Shown piece after piece: positions 9,697 to 18,876 of a DNA stretch of 64,000 nucleotides. Within the stretch, counting starts at the first letter, position 1, and each line of letters begins with the position of its first letter. The translations under genes and the position numbers were made by a program. The notes beneath the pieces were generated by a model. The model saw only the letters and a list, made by a program, of their open reading frames with translations. It ran no database searches and was not told the origin of the DNA. The stretch is from JBKEAR01 sp047972425 (GTDB lineage: Bacteria > Pseudomonadota > Alphaproteobacteria > JBKEAR01), in the NCBI GenBank assembly GCA_047972425.1, contig JBKEAR010000022.1:1-64000 (forward strand). The letters run 5' to 3'.

Positions 9697-10148
9697 GTCT
9701 GCCCCTCTAGCAAGATTTTATATAATAATTTTAATTATATAACACTTTTAAGTGGTGTAAAATTATAATTCATTTATTATTATAATCTGTATATTCTTTC
9801 ACTAATCTATATATAAACCATTGTATGTTCAATAGAAAAATAAATAAAATACATTAAAAATTAGTAAATAAAATTATAAATATAAAAAAATAAATATATA
9901 TCAATAGTTTTTATTACTTATAAAAATATGGATATATTTTTCTGTTTTACTATAGTTGCATAAATACAACTATAAAAAAGACAAATCAGTCTTTTCTTAT
10001 AAAATATATTCTCTAAAATCCAAGCAATCATAATTTTGAAAAATCATACATTATAAATTATATAAATTATTGAATAATGTTAATATATCTTTTATAAGTT
10101 AATTTCAAGACTATATATATTTAATAAACATGTATTATATTAGGACTA
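9697..10148. promoter_or_regulatory. Divergent control region of the type I secretion cluster
   Basis: A gene-free, extremely AT-rich stretch between the two divergent transcription units. It carries a perfect inverted repeat TATAGTTG-N8-CAACTATA at 9951-9974, directly followed by AAAAGAC-N6-GTCTTTT at 9976-9995. The first looks like a dimeric regulator site; the second could be a weak hairpin terminator or another site. So many AT-rich hexamers are present that I cannot choose the promoters with confidence. Confidence 0.5.
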
Positions 10149-12632
10149 ATGATGGATCGAAAAACGGAAGAACGCCAACATTTAGAAGAGAATGCACTTA
10201 AAGAGCAAAAAACTGAATCTGAAGATGCATTATCCGGTCAGGATGTACTTAATGCAATTAAATCGGGGGCAAATATAAATCCTGAAGCATTACAAAAGTT
10301 TAGTCAGCAAGGTCAAGGAGCCGAGCAAAAAGTAATTGATGATAGTTGGCAATTAAAAAGTTCGGATATCAATGAAGATGCGCAAGATCCACTGGTTAGT
10401 TGTTTAGTGGGAATAACGCGCCTTTACGGGCGGCCATTAACTGCCGATTCAATTAAATCGGGATTACCTGTTGATCCAAATGGTATGACACCCGCAGAGT
10501 TTGTTCGTGCTGCAGATAAAATTGATTATTCCGCACGTGTCGTTCGCAGAAAATTATCGGAAGTTTCAAGCTATCTATTACCGGCTGTTTTAATGTTGCG
10601 TGACCGTACAGCTTGTATATTAACATCAAAAAATGATACGGAAGCTGAAATTATAATTTCAGAATCTGGTGAGGGAAGTACAGTTATACCCTTAGCCGAG
10701 CTTGAAGAACGCTATATTGGCCATGCAATATTCATTAAACCGTTATTTAAATATGATCGCCAAAATGATGAAAAAAAAGATGAGCAACTTTTTCATTGGT
10801 TTTGGGGAACATTACGAAAATTTTCCAAAACATATTCGCAAGTGGCAATTGCATCAATCCTAGTGAATATGATGGCTATTGCCGCATCATTATTTTCTTT
10901 AACCGTTTACGATCGTGTTATACCCAATATTCAGAACCAAAGTGCGTTTAGCACTTTATATATGCTCTTAGTTGGTATGGGTTTTGTCGTTATGTTCGAC
11001 TTTATTCTGAAAACATTAAGGGGATATTTTGTTGATAATGCCGGTAAACGTGCCGATGTATTGCTTTCGGCAAAATTGTTTGAGCAAGTTTTATCGATGA
11101 AAATGCTCGCACGCCCTGGGTCATCAGGTGGGTTTGCATCGCGAATGCGTGAATATGAAACCTTAAGAGAGTTTTTTACATCCGCAACAATGATTGCACT
11201 GATTGACCTACCATTTATTTTTATTTTCTTGTTTGTTATTAATATGATTGGTCATCAAATCGTTTATGTGCCTCTTGTTGCTATTCCGCTTGTTATCGGT
11301 TTAGGACTATTGGTTCAGTTTCCGCTCCGTGCGCAAATTGAAAAAATGCAACAACAAACTAATCAAAAACAAGGTATATTGGTAGAAACTATCCAAGGGT
11401 TAGAAACGGTAAAAGCCTTAGGTGCAGAAGGGCAAATGCAAAGAGAGTGGGAAAAATTTGTGGGTGAGTCTGCTCGTTCTTCGCAAAGGGCTCGGTTTAT
11501 TTCGCAAATGGGTGTGAATTTAGCGATGTCCATTCAGCAACTTGTCACGGTTGCGGTTGTTACCGTTGGGGTCTATTTGGTTTCTAAAGGCGAAATTACC
11601 ATGGGGGTAATTATTGCCTGTTCAATTCTGGTTGGCCGAACAATGGCACCTCTTGCACAAATAGCGGGGTTATTACAACGGATGCATCAGAGTTTAAACT
11701 CATTAAAACATTTAAATGAGATTATGAATTTACCCACAGAACGCCCGAAAGGAAGGGAGTTTTTAAGTCGTCCGGTTAAAATAGGTGAAATTGAATTTAA
11801 AGATGTGACATTCTCTTATCCCGAAGCCGCTATTCCGGCATTAAAAAATGTATCTTTCAAAATTCAACCTGGCGAAAGAGTTGCATTTTTAGGTCCTATA
11901 GGATCCGGTAAATCAACAGTTGCAAAATTGATTATTGGACTATATGAGCCCTCTGAAGGTGCGGTATTGTTGGATGGTACAGATGTTAGGCAAATTGACC
12001 CTGCGGATATTCGCCGAAGTGTGGGGACAGTATTGCAGGATGTTTTGCTCTTTCATGGTTCGGTTCGCGAAAATATCGCAATGAGTGCCCCTTATGCCGA
12101 TGATGCAATGATTTTAAAGGCAGCAAAAATGTCGGGAGCTGATGACTTTATTTCGCAACATCCCCATGGTTATGGCATGCAAGTTGGTGAGAAAGGCAAT
12201 AACCTTTCGGGTGGGCAAAGGCAGTCTATTGCTCTTGCCAGAGCTTTATTGACGGATCCGAAAATATTATTGTTAGATGAGCCAACCTCAATGATGGATA
12301 TGGCTAGCGAACGACAATTTGTTGAAAGATTAAAACGCTCTTTCCATGATAAAACCCTTATTGTTATTACACATCGGCCTTCACTTTTTCAAGCCGTCGA
12401 TAGGCTTATTGTCCTAGGCCAAGGGGAAGTTAAAGCTGATGGTTCGCGGGAACAAATACTCAACCAATCGCGCCGGGCTGCACAAGGGGGAAACCCAGCA
12501 CGTAGGCAAAATATTATTAGTGACGCCCAGCAGAAGGCAATGAAAAAACCGCAAGCCTCAACCCCAGATGCATCTGTAAAGAAAACAATTGTGCAACCAC
12601 AAATAACACCAATAAAAAAAGAGGGTGAATAA
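10149..12632 (+). CDS. Type I secretion ABC exporter with degenerate C39-like N-terminal domain
   Basis: An 827-residue permease-ATPase fusion. Residues 1-75 are a polar extension. About 78-205 is a C39-peptidase-like domain (DPLVSCLVGITRLYG) of the LapB/HlyB type that lacks the DCG catalytic context and is probably non-cleaving. About 220-510 is the six-helix membrane domain. The ATPase follows, with Walker A GPIGSGKST (582-590), signature LSGGQ (686-690), Walker B ILLLDEPTS and an H-loop (VITHR). The last 45 residues are a polar tail. It should drive export of a protein with a C-terminal signal, typically RTX adhesins, but no substrate gene is nearby. ATG at 10149 or 10152 are both possible. 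It overlaps the next gene by one base (TAATG). Confidence 0.92.
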   Translation: MMDRKTEERQHLEENALKEQKTESEDALSGQDVLNAIKSGANINPEALQKFSQQGQGAEQKVIDDSWQLKSSDINEDAQDPLVSCLVGITRLYGRPLTADSIKSGLPVDPNGMTPAEFVRAADKIDYSARVVRRKLSEVSSYLLPAVLMLRDRTACILTSKNDTEAEIIISESGEGSTVIPLAELEERYIGHAIFIKPLFKYDRQNDEKKDEQLFHWFWGTLRKFSKTYSQVAIASILVNMMAIAASLFSLTVYDRVIPNIQNQSAFSTLYMLLVGMGFVVMFDFILKTLRGYFVDNAGKRADVLLSAKLFEQVLSMKMLARPGSSGGFASRMREYETLREFFTSATMIALIDLPFIFIFLFVINMIGHQIVYVPLVAIPLVIGLGLLVQFPLRAQIEKMQQQTNQKQGILVETIQGLETVKALGAEGQMQREWEKFVGESARSSQRARFISQMGVNLAMSIQQLVTVAVVTVGVYLVSKGEITMGVIIACSILVGRTMAPLAQIAGLLQRMHQSLNSLKHLNEIMNLPTERPKGREFLSRPVKIGEIEFKDVTFSYPEAAIPALKNVSFKIQPGERVAFLGPIGSGKSTVAKLIIGLYEPSEGAVLLDGTDVRQIDPADIRRSVGTVLQDVLLFHGSVRENIAMSAPYADDAMILKAAKMSGADDFISQHPHGYGMQVGEKGNNLSGGQRQSIALARALLTDPKILLLDEPTSMMDMASERQFVERLKRSFHDKTLIVITHRPSLFQAVDRLIVLGQGEVKADGSREQILNQSRRAAQGGNPARRQNIISDAQQKAMKKPQASTPDASVKKTIVQPQITPIKKEGE

Positions 12633-13963
12633 TGGCTGAGTGGACACAAGATGATTTATATTCTGATGATTCATCTCAGATAGCAAGAACACCACCAACA
12701 GCCGGTATTGCCATTATGATTGTTGGCATAATTGTTATCACCGTAGCGAGTCTATGGATGCATTTTGCCCAATTAGATATTGTTACGCATGGGTCAGGGC
12801 AAGTTGTACCAACTTATGGTGTGCCTGAGTTACAAAATAATGAGGGAGGAATTGTTGATGAAATTTTTATACGTGAAGGTGATACTGTTCAAAAAGGGGA
12901 TCCAATTATTCAATTAATTAATCCGACGATAATTTCTAATTTGGATCAAGCTCAGGCACGTAAAAATGTTTTGGATTTACAACTTAAGAGCGTAAGTGCA
13001 GAATATCAGAATTTGGATGAGATTAATTATACCGATGAAGAAAAAAATGCATATCCATTCGTTGTTGCGCGCCAAGAACAAGCATTTGAGATACGAAAAC
13101 AGCTATTTAAAAATACGCAAGAGATTGCCAATGCCCAATTACAGCAAGCCTTGGCTGACAAACAAATTTTAGATGCAAAGTTATCGGGATTATTAGAGCA
13201 GCAAGAGTCATTGCAAAAAGAAGCTGCAATTATTTTTCCACTTGTTGATAAAGGTACGTTACCAGCTGTTCAGGGTGTGAATTTACAACAACAAGTATCT
13301 GAAATTCAAAATGAAATAGCCATTGAAGAGTCAAGGATACCAGAGGTTGATAGTGCAATTGCAGAAGCGCAGCAAAAAATACGGGAAACAGAGCAAAGAT
13401 GGGTAAGAGAAGTTGCCGAAAAAATTTCTGCTTTACGTGGTGAGGTTGACCAAGTTAATGAGCGGATTATAGGGGCACAAAATGCAGTAGAGCGCTCTTT
13501 GATGACTGCAGATGAAGATGGTATTATTAAAACACTTAATGTTAGTTCAATTGGCGATGTTGTTAAGCCCGGTGAAACCGTTGCGGAGCTTGTGCCATTA
13601 GGAGAAAAGCTTTTAATTGAAGCACAGCTAGAACCAAAAGATAGGGGGCAAATTACCCAAGGGGCATTAGCGAATGTAAAAATTACAGCATATGATGCTT
13701 CAATTTTTGGTTCTATTCTTGGTGAAGTTGTGGCAATTTCTCCCGATACAATTCAGGATGAGCGAAATCCCGATAGAAAATATTTTACTGTTACAGTAAG
13801 TACAGAAAAGGATTACCTAGTTGATAATCGAACAGGTAAACATTTACAAATTATTCCGGGAATGGCAGCAAGTGTTGATATTCGTACGGGCGCACTTTCT
13901 GTTTGGGATCGGATGTTAAGGCCCTTTAAGAATATACTCAGTGAGGCAGGGAAAGAAAGTTAA
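12632..13963 (+). CDS. HlyD-family membrane fusion protein, first copy
   Basis: A 443-residue periplasmic adaptor. A short cytoplasmic N-terminus is followed by one membrane helix (about 24-46), a lipoyl-like half (NEGGIVDEIFIREGDTVQKG, within 70-90), a long coiled-coil hairpin (about 105-310), and the C-terminal beta domain with LEPKDRGQI and KITAYD. Such adaptors link the ABC exporter to the outer-membrane channel. The start overlaps the exporter's stop, implying translational coupling. A second, different adaptor follows immediately, which is unusual for a type I system. Confidence 0.92.
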   Translation: MAEWTQDDLYSDDSSQIARTPPTAGIAIMIVGIIVITVASLWMHFAQLDIVTHGSGQVVPTYGVPELQNNEGGIVDEIFIREGDTVQKGDPIIQLINPTIISNLDQAQARKNVLDLQLKSVSAEYQNLDEINYTDEEKNAYPFVVARQEQAFEIRKQLFKNTQEIANAQLQQALADKQILDAKLSGLLEQQESLQKEAAIIFPLVDKGTLPAVQGVNLQQQVSEIQNEIAIEESRIPEVDSAIAEAQQKIRETEQRWVREVAEKISALRGEVDQVNERIIGAQNAVERSLMTADEDGIIKTLNVSSIGDVVKPGETVAELVPLGEKLLIEAQLEPKDRGQITQGALANVKITAYDASIFGSILGEVVAISPDTIQDERNPDRKYFTVTVSTEKDYLVDNRTGKHLQIIPGMAASVDIRTGALSVWDRMLRPFKNILSEAGKES

Positions 13964-13966
13964 TTG

Positions 13967-15415
13967 ATGAAAATATTTAATAAATCAACTGTCGATAAAG
14001 TAAATAAAAAGTCCTCTGATCAAGACTTTTATAGTGAAACAGTTTCAGCATCTATTTCGGGCCCAACACCCTTTGCCATTATAGTTTTGTGGATTATTGC
14101 CGCTATCATTTTTGTGTTAATACTATCTTCTATGATTATTTCGCGTAATACCGAGGTAATTGCCTTAGGAAAGGTTACACCAAGTTTAGAAATTCGTACC
14201 ATAGAAAGTTTAGAACAAGGAATTGTAGAAACCATCAATGTGCGCGAAAATGAGCATGTTGAAAAAGGTGAGACACTTTTGCGTCTTTCTTTTAACTCGA
14301 GGCAAAGTGAATTAGCCGAGGCCATTGCACGGCAGTATGCGCTACTTGCTCGCTCGGAACGTATGGTTGCTTTACTAGATGAAACTGATTTTGTGGTCCC
14401 TGAGTTGTTAAGGGAGCAGGCACCAGTTGCCGTTGCCAATGAGACCTCTGTTTTTGATGCGACATTACAAGGTTTTAATGCCCAAAAGGATGTTTATATT
14501 TCGAGACTTGAGCAGAAAAAATCCGAAAAAGAATCAAAACTTGCAGAAAAGACAAAAACAACTGATGCTCTCAATTTAGCAACCGAAGAAAAAAATATTA
14601 TCGAACCCCTTGTACAAAGGCGGGCACAACCAGAAATTAAGCTTATTCAGCGTGAGCGCGATGTTATTATTGCACAATCCGATCTTAATATGATTGAGGC
14701 TACATTACCAAAAGTTGATGCCGCTATTGAACAATCGCAGGCTGAGCTGGACGAGGCTGTTATGCGGCAAAAAGAAGAAATATCTGATGAACTCACAGAG
14801 GTTTTGGCTGAGTTAGCAGAGCTTGATAAAAAAATTGAAGGCTATCAAGATACAATAGGGCGGCGAGATATTCTTGCGCCAGTAAGCGGAATTGTTCAGA
14901 AATTATATGTCAATTCAATAGGAAATATTGCACTTGCAGGGGAACCACTTGTTGATTTAGTTCCTGATGAAGATAGCACATTAATTACAGTGAATATTAA
15001 CCCGCAAGATCGGGGGCAAATTCAAGAATGTTTGTGGACAGAAATTAATATTACAGCTTTTGATATTGATAAATATGGAACGATTTCTGGTTGGGTAGAG
15101 CGTATATCGCCGGACTCAATAAAAGATGAACGCGGTAGAGTATTTTTTGAGGCTGATATTCGCACAAATATTACAGAAATTAAGCAGCCTAAATCAGATG
15201 AAATGCATCCGATTTCTGTTGGTATGGAGGCGAAAGTATTTATAAAGACGGGTGAACGTAGAATTTTAGGTTATGTTCTTAAGCCCTTAGCAAAAAATTT
15301 GAAGGGTTGGTCTAATCAAGAAGAAGCCGTTGCATCGGGCTTGTTTAATAATGATTGTTTGAAAACACGAAATGTTGATCCAGTTGATCCGGAAGAAGAG
15401 AATAATAATTCTTAA
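13967..15415 (+). CDS. HlyD-family membrane fusion protein, second copy
   Basis: A 482-residue adaptor with the same architecture: a membrane helix near 35-57, the lipoyl half (SLEQGIVETINVRENEHVEKG, given as SLEQGIVET then INVRENEHVEKG), a coiled coil of about 200 residues, and the C-terminal domain with INPQDRGQI and NITAFD. It is clearly diverged from the preceding adaptor, so this is not a recent duplication. The ATG at 13967 lies four bases after the previous stop; a TTG just before it is also in frame. It has a longer, acidic tail than the first copy. It could form a mixed adaptor ring or serve a different substrate (inference). Confidence 0.9.
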   Translation: MKIFNKSTVDKVNKKSSDQDFYSETVSASISGPTPFAIIVLWIIAAIIFVLILSSMIISRNTEVIALGKVTPSLEIRTIESLEQGIVETINVRENEHVEKGETLLRLSFNSRQSELAEAIARQYALLARSERMVALLDETDFVVPELLREQAPVAVANETSVFDATLQGFNAQKDVYISRLEQKKSEKESKLAEKTKTTDALNLATEEKNIIEPLVQRRAQPEIKLIQRERDVIIAQSDLNMIEATLPKVDAAIEQSQAELDEAVMRQKEEISDELTEVLAELAELDKKIEGYQDTIGRRDILAPVSGIVQKLYVNSIGNIALAGEPLVDLVPDEDSTLITVNINPQDRGQIQECLWTEINITAFDIDKYGTISGWVERISPDSIKDERGRVFFEADIRTNITEIKQPKSDEMHPISVGMEAKVFIKTGERRILGYVLKPLAKNLKGWSNQEEAVASGLFNNDCLKTRNVDPVDPEEENNNS

Positions 15416-15439
15416 ATTTAAGTGAATAGTATCATATAA

Positions 15440-15473
15440 AAACCCTATCTCATGGAGATAGGGTTTATTTTTT
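15440..15473. terminator. Terminator between adaptor and dsbA-like genes
   Basis: A perfect 12-base stem AAACCCTATCTC/GAGATAGGGTTT around an ATG loop (15440-15466), with T-rich sequence after it and A-rich sequence before it. It probably ends both convergent transcripts. Confidence 0.9.
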
Positions 15474-15493
15474 ATAGATAAAAAGTGATATTA

Positions 15494-16219
15494 TTATTTA
15501 AGTTGCTGCTCAACAGATTGTTTAATCGTATCGTAACCAACAGCACCCCGATAAATATCTGTTTTACCAACAGCATAAAATGGTGTACCTTGAATATTTG
15601 CACCATCGGCAATATCTAAATTTTGGCTGATTACAGATGTAATAGCATCTTCTTGGGCAAGTTTACTAATTTTATCCCAATCGCCCCCAAGAGATTTAAT
15701 AAGATTTTCGATTGCCGTATCAGAAAGCTGGCTTTTAGCTGTCATAAGTTCGTTATGAAATTGTTCCCATTGCTCCGGATATAATTGCCAAAAAGCGGTT
15801 GAATAAGCGGCAACTTGTCCTGAATAGTGACCAAGAATAGGAATGTTCACAATCTTAACTTGAAGCTCAGGGTGTTCTTTTGTTAATTTCAATAAATCAG
15901 GCCACATTAATTTACAATAGCCACATGCATAATCCATAAACTCAGTTAATATTAATTTAGGATCATCAATATTGCCAATAGCAGGGATATCCTTATTCGC
16001 ATAAATATTATCTAAAGCCGTATTTAGATAAGCTTCTTGCGCGGCTATTTCTTTTTTTTGTAATGCAATTTGCATTTCAATTAGCATCTCAGGATTATCT
16101 AAAAGATATTCCCGAACAATATTTTGAACCTCGGTTTTATCCGCTGCATTCATCTCGGCATATACTGGTATTGTCCCAAGCGAAAGCAAACATACAGAAA
16201 TGGCTACGAGTTTTTTCAT
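15494..16219 (-). CDS. DsbA-family periplasmic thiol-disulfide oxidoreductase
   Basis: A 241-residue protein with a signal peptide (cleavage after VYA, residue 21), an N-terminal helical stalk (about 25-75) and a thioredoxin fold with the active site Cys99-Gly-Tyr-Cys102. A cis-proline loop (GTPFY) faces the site. The stalk plus CGYC layout resembles the Com1/ScsC-like group of alphaproteobacterial DsbA proteins, some of which trimerise and act as isomerases rather than oxidases. It lies 22 bases downstream of rne on the same strand and may be read from the rne transcript. Confidence 0.88.
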   Translation of the reverse strand: MKKLVAISVCLLSLGTIPVYAEMNAADKTEVQNIVREYLLDNPEMLIEMQIALQKKEIAAQEAYLNTALDNIYANKDIPAIGNIDDPKLILTEFMDYACGYCKLMWPDLLKLTKEHPELQVKIVNIPILGHYSGQVAAYSTAFWQLYPEQWEQFHNELMTAKSQLSDTAIENLIKSLGGDWDKISKLAQEDAITSVISQNLDIADGANIQGTPFYAVGKTDIYRGAVGYDTIKQSVEQQLK

Positions 16220-16240
16220 TATCTATGCTCCATTCAATTA

Positions 16241-18472
16241 TTATTTATTCCACCAACCCCGTTTTTTGGGTTGGCCGCTTTTTTCTTCTGCCTTTTTATT
16301 TGTTGTTACAGCAGGTTTTTGCACAGAAACAACAGGCTCAGCCTGTTTTTCAGTTTTGGCCGAAACAACATTTTCTTCTTTATTTTGTTTTGGCTTTTCT
16401 GCTCGCCGGGTATTACGCGCCGGTCTGTTGCGTGTTTTTGCTGTGGGTTTTTTATTGTTATTTTCCGGTGTTTGTACAGGTAAACTTTCTGCTTTTTCTT
16501 CTTTTACTTCATTGGCTTGTCTTGGCTTTTTATGAGTATTCGTCACCGTTGTATCCGAAGTATTTTGCAGTTGTTGCTTCTCTGTATTGGTTTTTTCTTT
16601 ATTTTGAACTGACTTATCTTCAATCGGAATATTGCGTGCAGCCTGATTTTGCGGTACATCATTCTGATTATTTCGGTTAGGTCTTCTTCTTCTTCTGCGT
16701 TTGCGTTTATTTGTATTATCGCTCTGTGCAGCGGTTTCTTCTACCACCTCGGTTGTTTCAGTTGAAATCGTTTCATGGATAATAGGGGTATCATCATTGC
16801 TATCATTTGTTTGCGCAATCTTAATACGGTCAATCCGAAACTCTGTAGAATTTAAATTACTATCAGAGATAATTGAAATACGAATATCATGCTCTCGCTC
16901 AATCTGATTAATCCATTCGCGTTTCTCATTAAGTATCCATAATGCAGATGCTTCATTGGTATAAACAAGCATGGTTGAAAGTGACTTCATTAACTCGGCT
17001 TCAATACCGCGGATAACTTGTAAACCAGCAGCCTCAACCGACCATTTTATTCCGTTTCCGCTACAATGGTTACAAGGTGCAGTAACCGCCTCTAATAAAG
17101 ATGGGCTTGTTCTTTGGCGCGAAAGTTCTAATAAACCAAATGGAGAGATATGCCCAACTTGCACCCGAGAGCGATCAATACTTAAAGCTTCACGTAAACG
17201 GCGCTCAACCATAGTTTTATGGCGGCTAACTTCCATATCAATAAAATCGATAACGACCAAACCAGCAAGGTTACGCAAGCGTAGCTGGCGTGCAACCTCT
17301 GTTGCGGCTTCAATATTGGTTGCAACAGCAGTATCTTCTACCGAGTTTTCTTTTGTCGATTTACCGGAGTTCACATCAACGGCAATAAGTGCCTCGGTTG
17401 GGTTAATAACTAAATAACCACCCGATGGCAAAGCTGCCTCGGGGGAAAGTAGCTGTTCAAGCTGCTTTTCTGTTCCCCAACGCTCAAATAATGGTACGCG
17501 CTTATCTTGATATTGGCGTAACTTATTAATACGGCTTGGGATTAACAAACTCATAAATTCTTTTGCTGTTTCAAAACCTTTAGAGCCAGCAATTAAAATT
17601 TCATTAATTTCTCTGGAGTACATATCCCGGATAGTACGTTTAATTAAATCCGCTTCTTCATATAATAAAGTTGGTACATAACTATTTAATGCTTTTGTGC
17701 GGATTGAACTCCATACCCGAAGGAGGTACTCGTAATCGCGTTGAATATCAAGGCGCGATTTTTGCGAGCCTGCGGTACGAACAATAACCGCCATATCCTC
17801 AGGCATTTGCAATGTTTTTAAAATATCGCGAAGTCTGCGGCGATCACTAACCGATGCAATCCGGCGAGAAACACCACCAGTATGATTTGTATTTGGCATT
17901 AACACACAATATCGGCCTGCAACTGATAAATATGTTGTTAAAGCAGCACCTTTGTTTCCGCGCTCCTCTTTAACAACTTGTATCAGTAATATTTGCCGGC
18001 GTTTTAAAACATCTTGGATATTATAACGACGATGGGGCGGTAAATAATCATTATTACCATTAGATTTTGGCGCTTTTTCGATATCAATTTCTAATTCGTC
18101 ATCATCCAAATCATCTAAGTCACTATCATCAGTATCTGTTGTTGGTGTTGTTTCCAAATCATCAAAATGACTACGTTTTCTTTTGCTATCATAAAAAGCA
18201 TCAATTTCTTTACGTTCGCTATCTGGGATTAGAAAATAATCCGGATGAATTTCAGAAAAAGGCAAAAATCCGTGGCGGTTTCCACCATATTCAACAAAGG
18301 CGGCTTGTAAAGAAGGTTCAATTCTGGAAATTCGTGCAAGATATATATTTCCCTTGAGGGGTTTTTTTGATGTAACCTCTACTTCAAAATCTTCAATTTG
18401 GTTACCATCAATCAGTGCAACACGAGTTTGTTCTTGGTGGGTTGCATCCACCAAAATGCGTTTGGTTCCCAT
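16241..18472 (-). CDS. rne: Ribonuclease E
   Basis: A 743-residue RNase E/G-family endonuclease, the core of the RNA degradosome. The N-terminal half contains an S1 domain interrupted by a long acidic insert (about 88-135, rich in Asp/Glu), as is common in alphaproteobacteria. The DNase-like catalytic core has AVDVNSGKS and GLVVIDFID, which carry the metal-binding aspartates. The zinc-link CNHCSGNG follows. Residues beyond about 580 are low-complexity and very basic (KRKRRRRRRPNRNN), the expected RNA-binding and scaffold region, and end in KKRGWWNK. A 400-base leader precedes the start. Confidence 0.96.
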   Translation of the reverse strand: MGTKRILVDATHQEQTRVALIDGNQIEDFEVEVTSKKPLKGNIYLARISRIEPSLQAAFVEYGGNRHGFLPFSEIHPDYFLIPDSERKEIDAFYDSKRKRSHFDDLETTPTTDTDDSDLDDLDDDELEIDIEKAPKSNGNNDYLPPHRRYNIQDVLKRRQILLIQVVKEERGNKGAALTTYLSVAGRYCVLMPNTNHTGGVSRRIASVSDRRRLRDILKTLQMPEDMAVIVRTAGSQKSRLDIQRDYEYLLRVWSSIRTKALNSYVPTLLYEEADLIKRTIRDMYSREINEILIAGSKGFETAKEFMSLLIPSRINKLRQYQDKRVPLFERWGTEKQLEQLLSPEAALPSGGYLVINPTEALIAVDVNSGKSTKENSVEDTAVATNIEAATEVARQLRLRNLAGLVVIDFIDMEVSRHKTMVERRLREALSIDRSRVQVGHISPFGLLELSRQRTSPSLLEAVTAPCNHCSGNGIKWSVEAAGLQVIRGIEAELMKSLSTMLVYTNEASALWILNEKREWINQIEREHDIRISIISDSNLNSTEFRIDRIKIAQTNDSNDDTPIIHETISTETTEVVEETAAQSDNTNKRKRRRRRRPNRNNQNDVPQNQAARNIPIEDKSVQNKEKTNTEKQQLQNTSDTTVTNTHKKPRQANEVKEEKAESLPVQTPENNNKKPTAKTRNRPARNTRRAEKPKQNKEENVVSAKTEKQAEPVVSVQKPAVTTNKKAEEKSGQPKKRGWWNK

Positions 18473-18876
18473 ATGGGTTTCCTTAATTCTTATATAATTT
18501 TATAATTACTTTTTATATTCTCGTTTAATTTTTCCCAACATCAGCTGTCTTTTGCCTCAACCCATAAGGGAGGCATCATAGCCGGAGGAGCCAAATTAAA
18601 TCGTAAACCCTAAAAAATAGAGTTAAATTATTATAACTCATTTATATATATACCTTCGAAATTAATATTTGCCAAGTTTTATATCATTTATTAACAGTTT
18701 TTTGCCGATTTTAGGATAAATTATTTACTATTCAGTGATTGCGTGAAAGTGTCATAGTTATAACAAATTTATCCGCCATATTATCTTTAAAAAAAAGATG
18801 AAGCATGTTATATACAGTGATGTTTTATAGATAATTCAGTAATAATAAGCTTATTTAAGTAATGTAGGACTTTATT
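18473..18876. promoter_or_regulatory. Divergent rne/mrcA control region with structured rne leader
   Basis: No gene is visible in this AT-rich 404-base stretch. One GC-rich island at 18541-18597 stands out: TGCCTC (18553-18558) pairs with GAGGCA (18570-18575) around a smaller inner pairing, next to a GGAGG-like segment. Read on the minus strand it would lie in the 5' leader of rne. RNase E autoregulates through its leader in gammaproteobacteria, so a similar function here is plausible but unproven. Confidence 0.45.

Noticed and set aside
16063..16680. Plus-strand open frames rich in Phe, Leu and Cys
   Set aside because: Antisense shadows of the dsbA-like gene and of the lysine/arginine-rich tail of rne; no ribosome site or family resemblance.
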